This document shows positions 5,615 through 10,511 of a stretch of DNA of 10,511 bases, piece by piece (within the stretch, counting starts at the first letter, position 1; each line of letters begins with the position of its first letter). Source of the DNA: Nitrososphaeraceae archaeon (lineage in GTDB: Archaea > Thermoproteota > Nitrososphaeria > Nitrososphaerales > Nitrososphaeraceae); assembly GCA_029240395.1 (NCBI GenBank), contig JAREAJ010000022.1:1-10511 (forward strand), read 5' to 3'. Under the pieces are notes generated by a model. That model had not been told where the DNA came from, did no database searches, and saw nothing but the letters and a program-made list of their open reading frames with translations. A program made the translations under genes and the position numbers.

Positions 5615-7255
5615 TCAATAAAGGTTAAGAGATTCTCCTAGAGCCAGGGCCCGGTGTACCTCGTCATTCCCCACTTGGTTATTACTGTATTTGTTGCCAA
5701 AATATAACAAATCTACCAACACGTGTCGGTTGACCTGCACTTGCATAGAGGCTCTCTCTTGGTTCACGTCAGGGCTTAAGATACCTGGTTTCATTGAACT
5801 TTCCAATTGGTTGTCGTCCTGCTGCTGAATGGCCGAAATCCCAACGGATTCGGAATTTCCATTTACGATGGAAAATTCAAGAGATGTTTTCCTGCCCACA
5901 AAGTCATCAAATTCTACCTCAATGCGACGACCATTTTTTCTAAGAAGGGCATCTTTCGTAACTCTTCCGTTATCACTTGCGCAATTGAGAAGAGCCTTGA
6001 TTGCCATAGCAACTCTCGACTTAATTTCCTCAATATTCATGGATTCCTCTGCAATTTTAATAAACTCGGAGATCGGTACAGACATAAAGTTTTCTCTTAA
6101 CTTAAGACCGGGGTAGATAGAAGTGATCGTCTGGTCCAAAGTATGTTCATCTATAGTTCTGGAACTGTTCCTTGAAGCTCGCTCAATAGTGTGATACATA
6201 ACATTGATCATAGATCTGATATTTCTAAACTCAGGGAATTCTTCGTACAATATTTTTACTTTCTTGCGGATGTCTGCTTGCTCAGAAGCATCAATTGGTT
6301 TCTGCTTTCGGCCAAAAGTTATGTATTCCAGGATTATCTCAGATATTTCTTCAAGAGCATTTGAACCAGCAAGGTCAATCCTGTAGTTTGCTTTTTCTAG
6401 CCTATCATAAAGTGAAGAGTTACAATTTCTTATGTCCTCATATGCTGCAGGGGTTAGGACCACGAGCAGAACGGTAGAAGGCAAGTGCAAATTAATCATA
6501 GCTTTTAGGAGATCCATCGATGACCTATCTGAGTCACACTCATCAATCTCAAAAACAGTAACTCTATCCAAAAATCTCCTGTTTATTTTTGCAAGAGCAC
6601 CCAGATTAAATAACATCTCATTAAGGTTCTCCACCTCAGGAGGATTGAATCCTGCGTCGATTCCAACAATCGATTGTATCATTGAAATCTCAGCCTCAGT
6701 GAAACTCTTAGAAAAAACTTTTTCTAATGCCTTCTTGTTGTGGCTGAACCTATTGTCTAGTATAAGGCGCTTCTTAGTTTCTAGGCTATTTCCCTTTAGT
6801 CTATCCCACAAGCTATACCCAAAGACTTTTCTGCAATCCTTTCCATCGTCTCTCGCAGCCCTTTCTTGTAAGTCGTTCAATATGGCTTGCCGCAGCTGGT
6901 CAAAATGATGCTTACTAAATCCTTTCATCATCGCATTGTAGAAGTTGATGATTGTTCTCGGAAGGAGTTGCGATAAGTCAGTAAATGAAACCATGGCTTT
7001 GTCAGATAGCTCGCGGCAATTCCTAAGATGTAGGGCCAAATGCGTTTTTCCTGATCCCACGTCTTGAGTTACTGTTACGAGTCTAAACTGAGTCGCGCCG
7101 TCCTCCTGCTGTATCTTGTTCTCTATGTCTTCTACGCAAGCGACTGCAAGCGATTTCGCTTTTTTGTGTCTCTCGCCACCTAGAAGCATAATATCTTCAT
7201 TACCAGGAGTAGCAGCGCTAGGGAATGGATTCTTGGCTAAACCGTATGGATACAT
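5615..7255 (-). CDS. AAA+ type ATPase, function unknown
   Basis: A P-loop ATPase of 546 aa. The N-terminus has YGLAKNPFP (4-12), like the start of ExeA/GspA-type ATPases. Walker A is QDVGSGKTH (64-72), with Gln64 where the first Gly of GxxxxGK(S/T) is expected. A helical insertion of about 110 residues follows. Walker B is VFEIDE (234-239), a sensor-1-like strand VVLTP lies at 265-269, a possible arginine finger (R285) in SLYDRLEKANYR, and a sensor-2-like region PEFRNIRSMI (341-350). The C-terminal 150 residues contain a charged segment around RRIEVEFDDF (443-452) and fit no domain I know. No membrane segments are visible. The ATG follows the stop of the winged-helix-like gene by three bases, so the two are co-expressed and probably work together. 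ORC/Cdc6-like, MCM-like and defence ATPases were considered, but nothing specific supports any of them. Confidence 0.85.
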   Translation of the reverse strand: MYPYGLAKNPFPSAATPGNEDIMLLGGERHKKAKSLAVACVEDIENKIQQEDGATQFRLVTVTQDVGSGKTHLALHLRNCRELSDKAMVSFTDLSQLLPRTIINFYNAMMKGFSKHHFDQLRQAILNDLQERAARDDGKDCRKVFGYSLWDRLKGNSLETKKRLILDNRFSHNKKALEKVFSKSFTEAEISMIQSIVGIDAGFNPPEVENLNEMLFNLGALAKINRRFLDRVTVFEIDECDSDRSSMDLLKAMINLHLPSTVLLVVLTPAAYEDIRNCNSSLYDRLEKANYRIDLAGSNALEEISEIILEYITFGRKQKPIDASEQADIRKKVKILYEEFPEFRNIRSMINVMYHTIERASRNSSRTIDEHTLDQTITSIYPGLKLRENFMSVPISEFIKIAEESMNIEEIKSRVAMAIKALLNCASDNGRVTKDALLRKNGRRIEVEFDDFVGRKTSLEFSIVNGNSESVGISAIQQQDDNQLESSMKPGILSPDVNQERASMQVQVNRHVLVDLLYFGNKYSNNQVGNDEVHRALALGESLNLY

Positions 7256-7258
7256 CTC

Positions 7259-7882
7259 TTAGATGCACCTTATGAAGCCATGAAGTAGTCCTCTAAGTAT
7301 AATGCCCTCGCTGCCACCGGAAGATAGCTCATAAGTCTCATAATCTTTGTTTGCAATTTCTTCAACTAATGAATAGAAGTCCTCTCGCGTGACTCTGTAT
7401 TTCTCATTCATCTCCTCTCTGATTTTTAATAGTGACACCCATCCTGAAGTGCTTGAGTTATGTTGAAGTACTAATCTAAAATCTCGCTCGAATTGGTCCT
7501 TATCAATCGCTACTCTGTGATCCTGAAAAAGATCATGAGCAGGTCGATCGAGGACGTACTGCGATGTATACCCCGTTGCAAGAGAAACTGGACTAATCAT
7601 TTTCTGGTCAAGGTTACTCTCCAGGATAACTTTCAATTCTTCTATTTTTCTATACAATAGCCTAAACTTTTTATCAGTCGTTAGTATATGTTGTAAATAA
7701 TTTTCTGCCTCCCAAAGGTAAAAAGCTGTCCCTTTCTTATCCATCACTACTTCACGAGTTTCGAGTAGTGATTCAACTATCTCATCTACAGGCATGTGTT
7801 GGAATTCCTTCTTTATATCTGTCCTCTTTATCCCATTTCGGCCGCTAAGAGAGATCCTACGCATCACTTCGCTTTTGGACAC
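7259..7882 (-). CDS. predicted winged-helix-like protein, partner of the AAA+ ATPase
   Basis: A protein of 207 aa with no family I can name. Residues 3-57 have the pattern of a winged helix: a first helix (EVMRRISLSG), a basic second part (IKRTDIKKEF), a recognition-type helix (PVDEIVESLLETR) and a hairpin (VVMDKKGTAFYLW). A helical, partly coiled-coil-like segment follows (KKFRLLYRKIEELKVILES, 71-89). The last 60 residues (WVSLLKIREEMNEKYRVTREDFYSLVEEI) resemble a second winged helix. The start is GTG at 7882, chosen because a TATA box is centred 26 nt upstream. It is the first gene of a two-gene operon, ending TAA GAG ATG into the ATPase. A DNA-recognition or regulatory subunit for the ATPase is the obvious guess, not proven by sequence. 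Confidence 0.7.
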   Translation of the reverse strand: MSKSEVMRRISLSGRNGIKRTDIKKEFQHMPVDEIVESLLETREVVMDKKGTAFYLWEAENYLQHILTTDKKFRLLYRKIEELKVILESNLDQKMISPVSLATGYTSQYVLDRPAHDLFQDHRVAIDKDQFERDFRLVLQHNSSTSGWVSLLKIREEMNEKYRVTREDFYSLVEEIANKDYETYELSSGGSEGIILRGLLHGFIRCI

Positions 7883-7903
7883 AAGCTACGAAATTTTAAT
7901 TTC

Positions 7904-7912
7904 TATTTAAAC
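7904..7912 (-). promoter_or_regulatory. TATA box of the winged-helix/ATPase operon
   Basis: The minus strand reads GTTTAAATAGA around 7913-7903, centred at 7908, 26 nt before the GTG at 7882. It predicts a leaderless mRNA. Two palindromes lie directly upstream. Confidence 0.7.
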
Positions 7913-7918
7913 CAAGAA

Positions 7919-7943
7919 GTCAACTCAATATTATATTGTTGAC
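7919..7943. promoter_or_regulatory. palindrome next to the TATA/BRE region, possible operator
   Basis: GTCAAC (7919-7924) and GTTGAC (7938-7943) form perfect arms, and an inner palindrome CAATA/TATTG (7926-7930 with 7934-7938) shares the centre region. It occupies about -37 to -61 relative to the predicted transcription start, just upstream of where TFB binds. Such a place suits an activator or an autoregulating winged-helix protein. Confidence 0.45.
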
Positions 7944-7952
7944 AAGTATTTG

Positions 7953-7965
7953 ATTCTATTAGAAT
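7953..7965. promoter_or_regulatory. second palindrome upstream of the ATPase operon
   Basis: ATTCTA and TAGAAT form a perfect dyad around a single T. It lies 10 bases beyond the GTCAAC/GTTGAC palindrome. The arms differ in sequence from the first, so it would be a site for another protein, or chance in AT-rich DNA. Confidence 0.35.
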
Positions 7966-8078
7966 ACGCTTAATAGTCTGTATGTCTCCTCAAAGGAGGG
8001 ATGATGATCCTCTTACTGACTGTAGATGATGAAAGTACTAGGGTAACTGACCACGTTACTATCGACGTATAACAGCTC

Positions 8079-8121
8079 AAAAAGAAGCGATGTAGACCAA
8101 CGCCTTGCGTTTCCGAAACGC
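8079..8121 (-). terminator. possible terminator of the GT2 gene
   Basis: A perfect 15-base palindrome (GCGTTTC / GAAACGC around one base, 8107-8121) starts 13 nt after the GT2 stop codon, and a TTTTT tract on the minus strand follows at 8083-8079. The stem would need to open at its centre to form a loop, and the T tract is about 23 nt away, so this is a tentative call. The palindrome could equally be a protein site. Confidence 0.35.
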
Positions 8122-8133
8122 CATCGGCTACGT

Positions 8134-10260
8134 CTATGAGAGCTCCGTTTCTCGGAACTTCCTTCTCATTCGACTTATCAGATTGTATGTTAATAAGATC
8201 AGGCCTATCCATATACCGGTAAAAATGATATTATTAAGGCTGCCGTAAACATAGGGCTGTGCCTCTATAAGATTCATTTCTATTATCCTAATTGAAGAAT
8301 GAAGGTCCTCAAGCGCTGTATTGTACTCAGCGCTCTGGGGCTCTAAACCGGAGATTGTTAGAGCCCTTTCTTGCATTGAATCTATATCGTGAGAGATAAG
8401 CGTAAAATCCGTTCTAGGGTTGGGAAATGTCCAGACGGGGTTACCATCGGGCGGAATTAGTTCCTTTGCATTGTTCAGATACAAAAATACCAGGTGCGGC
8501 GATTGAGCGGCCTGGGCGCGTGATAAATATCCAGCGGATTTATCTAAGGGATAAATTGAATATTGATAGCCATAAATGGCGGCGATCGCACCACCAGCCA
8601 AAAGCATTAAAAATACCAGAAGCATAGCTTTCGAAATTACCGCATTCCAAGCTCTTCTGTGACTCAAATGAAACCCAGGGATCGTATTTTTTCCTCTCCG
8701 GCTGATAGGCACTTCCCCGTTAATGTTACTTATATTCTCTGAGGTTGAAGAAGTAAGATTTTGAGGCCGCGTGATCTCTCGCCGCCCTTTAGACATGGTA
8801 GGCAGTTTCTTTCGTGAGTCCACGATGCTTAAGTAAGTCACGTAAATTAGACCTATCGTTTGTAATAATATTATTGGCAAAAACGAAATACTGCCTGAGT
8901 AAATACAGATGAAGGCCGATAGGCAACCGTACAATGAGAAGAAAATTTCGAGTAATGTTGTTCTGTTAAATGGCAGTACGTAGTCCTTGTCCCTCCATCT
9001 GTCACTTCTTTTCACTACGCCAAACTTGGGGGTCCTCAGGAATTCATTTCTTTTACCCAGGATGGCATCAAATACGGCTATAGTGTTATTGACGGAAATC
9101 CCTGTAGCGAAAAATAATAAAATCCAATATTGTCTTGCTTTCGAAGCCCACCTCTTTGGCCAGAGACGCCGTATGATATACAGGTAAGCGACCGGACCTA
9201 ATAACATATAAAAAAACAAGCCAAGAAACGGCGAAAAAGCCATGCGGTATGGTGTATTATCTGTGTTAAGCAAGATTGGGAATAGGATAAACTGGGCAAG
9301 AAACATAGGATATATGACGTGTCTTGTTAGCTGAATAAAAGCTTGAAATTTTGTATCCACCGGGATCCGCTTGCTGAGTAGCAATTCTCCCAATAGTTTC
9401 AGTGCTAGCTGCGTTGTGCCCTTCGCCCACCTGAATTGCTGTCGTTTCGCAGCGTTCATTTGGACCGGAAGCTCCCCTGAGACCACTATGTCTTTATCAA
9501 ATAACAATCTCCATCCCTTCATCTGTGCTCTGAAGCTAAGGTCCATATCCTCCACTAGCGTCCCCGTATGCCATCCGCCGGCGTCCTTGATACAGGATGT
9601 CCTCCAAACGCCCGCAGTTCCATTAAAGTTGACGAATAAATGTGTGGAATTTTTAGCATTTTGCTCGATCAAGAAATGAAGATCAAGGGATAGCGCTTGG
9701 GCCTCGGTAAGCGTAGAGTAATTTTCGTTCATATGCCCCCATCTCGATTGTACCAGTCCAACTCTCGAATCAGAAAAATACCTAAGAGACTTTTTTAAAA
9801 ACTCAGGAGGAGGAACAAAATCAGCGTCGAATATTGCAATAAATTCTCCCTTCGCGTATTGCATTCCCATTCTCAAGGCACCAGCCTTGAACCCAGACCT
9901 CTCTCGTCTCGATATATGATGGATGTTGAAACCTTTGAGCCTTTTTTTTTGGACCGACGCTAACACAGCTTCCCTAGAGTCGTCCTCAGAATCATCGAGA
10001 ACCTGAATCTCCAACCTGTCTTTGGGGTAGTCCATGTTGCAGACAGCATCAATTAGACGAGATGAAACGTACTTTTCGTTGTACAATGGAAGCTGAATGG
10101 TTACCATTGGCAATTGGGAAATGCTTACCTCGTTGCCCTTAGCCCTCTTCCCACGTGATAAATAGTATAGTAAAAAGAAGAAGTTAAGACTGTATAGTGT
10201 TAAGGTCCACGCAGCAAAAAGGAAGGCTGTAGACAGGAAATAATCAACGCCGACTGACAA
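8134..10260 (-). CDS. membrane glycosyltransferase family 2 (cellulose/mannan synthase-like)
   Basis: A processive-type GT2 enzyme of 708 aa that would polymerise sugars from a nucleotide donor and pass the chain through the membrane. After an N-terminal membrane helix (10-33), the cytosolic GT-A domain shows DDS (89-91), DAD (145-147), TLVEDMD (234-240) and QQFRW (274-278), the D, DxD, (T)ED and QxxRW set of cellulose/mannan synthases. RTPKFG (409-414) also occurs in CslA-like enzymes. Four membrane helices follow (about 308-331, 341-363, 377-400, 434-480 as one or two). A basic linker (481-535) leads to an extra module: a helix (540-564), about 105 residues probably outside, and a last helix (673-695). 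That tail is not part of the usual enzyme. An in-frame TGA lies 9 nt upstream of the chosen TTG start (10260), and no ATG occurs before the catalytic domain. The polymer is unknown; a surface glycan or exopolysaccharide is likely. Confidence 0.9.
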   Translation of the reverse strand: MSVGVDYFLSTAFLFAAWTLTLYSLNFFFLLYYLSRGKRAKGNEVSISQLPMVTIQLPLYNEKYVSSRLIDAVCNMDYPKDRLEIQVLDDSEDDSREAVLASVQKKRLKGFNIHHISRRERSGFKAGALRMGMQYAKGEFIAIFDADFVPPPEFLKKSLRYFSDSRVGLVQSRWGHMNENYSTLTEAQALSLDLHFLIEQNAKNSTHLFVNFNGTAGVWRTSCIKDAGGWHTGTLVEDMDLSFRAQMKGWRLLFDKDIVVSGELPVQMNAAKRQQFRWAKGTTQLALKLLGELLLSKRIPVDTKFQAFIQLTRHVIYPMFLAQFILFPILLNTDNTPYRMAFSPFLGLFFYMLLGPVAYLYIIRRLWPKRWASKARQYWILLFFATGISVNNTIAVFDAILGKRNEFLRTPKFGVVKRSDRWRDKDYVLPFNRTTLLEIFFSLYGCLSAFICIYSGSISFLPIILLQTIGLIYVTYLSIVDSRKKLPTMSKGRREITRPQNLTSSTSENISNINGEVPISRRGKNTIPGFHLSHRRAWNAVISKAMLLVFLMLLAGGAIAAIYGYQYSIYPLDKSAGYLSRAQAAQSPHLVFLYLNNAKELIPPDGNPVWTFPNPRTDFTLISHDIDSMQERALTISGLEPQSAEYNTALEDLHSSIRIIEMNLIEAQPYVYGSLNNIIFTGIWIGLILLTYNLISRMRRKFRETELS

Positions 10261-10417
10261 ATGATGTCATCCATGAGCTCGCAGCATGCCTTGGATCGTT
10301 CTACCAAGTAGTATCTAGGCCGAAATCGGACCATACATTCGCCCGAGAACGTACCGCCGGTGGACGCAAATATTCAACAGTATCAGACTGCTTTTACTTC
10401 TTTTCACTTCAAGAGCA

Positions 10418-10511
10418 CTAGCCTTTTTGGAATATCTTTACACATTGTGGTGGACATACATTCTCACAAGCCATGCAGAAAATGCAATCCTTTTCTCTTA
10501 TCATAAATGGC
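10418..10511 (-). CDS. 4Fe-4S ferredoxin-like protein, 3' part only
   Basis: The minus strand is open from the window edge to TAG at 10418-10420 and encodes a C-terminus with KDCIFCMACENVCPPQC. The CxxCxxCxxxCP spacing is that of a bacterial-type 4Fe-4S cluster. A further Cys follows three residues after the fourth. The gene starts beyond the window unless a Met codon at 10504 is the start, which would give only 28 aa. It may be a small ferredoxin or the end of a larger electron-transfer subunit. It is upstream of the GT2 gene by 157 nt in the same direction; that gap shows no clear promoter. Confidence 0.75.
   Translation of the reverse strand, partial: PFMIREKDCIFCMACENVCPPQCVKIFQKG

Noticed and set aside
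6432-6908. Plus-strand frame of 158 codons antisense to the ATPase gene
   Set aside because: It mirrors the coding strand of the ATPase and has a low-complexity Ser/Leu/Phe-rich translation typical of antisense frames.
7986-7998. CTCCT/AGGAG hairpin in the gap between the GT2 and winged-helix-like genes
   Set aside because: Only five pairs with a three-base loop and no T tract next to it; not enough to call a terminator or operator.
7970-8212. Minus-strand frame of 80 codons overlapping the end of the GT2 gene
   Set aside because: It overlaps the GT2 coding sequence by 79 bases in another frame, crosses the palindrome and T tract after that gene, and has no recognisable domain or promoter.
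1-10511. CRISPR array or insertion sequence
   Set aside because: No regularly spaced direct repeats, no transposase gene and no terminal inverted repeats were found on reading through the window.

Overview
The window looks like chromosomal DNA of an archaeon, most likely an ammonia-oxidising thaumarchaeon of the Nitrososphaera type. The sequence signs are an Alba chromatin gene, an archaeal tRNA-Gly without encoded CCA, an archaeal-type Trm112 protein, and TATA boxes of the TTTAAATA type. These boxes sit about 26 nt before start codons, the layout of leaderless archaeal transcripts. The genus is my inference; no rRNA or other decisive marker is present. All recognised protein genes are on the minus strand; only the tRNA and possibly one small RNA are on the plus strand.

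Left part (about 120-2900): a compact minus-strand operon with its own TATA box. It encodes a branched-chain aminotransferase (ilvE), a Gfo/Idh/MocA sugar-nucleotide dehydrogenase, a Trm112-like protein and a left-handed beta-helix acetyltransferase. The dehydrogenase and acetyltransferase resemble the first and last enzymes of the WbpB/WbpE/WbpD (WlbA/C/B) route to 2,3-diacetamido-2,3-dideoxy UDP-sugars used in glycans. No DegT-type aminotransferase is visible here.

Middle (2895-5274): a HIGH-superfamily nucleotidyltransferase gene split by a frame change at a run of nine A (minus strand), then the Alba gene. A 390-base stretch without a protein gene follows; it holds several hairpins behind a plus-strand TATA box and may be an unrecognised RNA. 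Next come an orphan 158-residue protein and tRNA-Gly(GCC).

Right part (5236-8000): a small zinc-finger protein with its own promoter and terminator, and a two-gene operon of a winged-helix-like protein and a 546-residue AAA+ type ATPase. The operon promoter has two palindromes just upstream. This pair is the best candidate for an undescribed system: a DNA-binding partner plus an ATPase under specific control, with no function I can name.

Far right (8079-10511): a 708-residue membrane GT2 polysaccharide synthase with an unusual C-terminal membrane-anchored module, then the 3' end of a 4Fe-4S ferredoxin-like gene cut by the window edge. The GT2 enzyme and the sugar-nucleotide genes at the left end both suggest cell-surface glycan production, but they are separated by unrelated genes.
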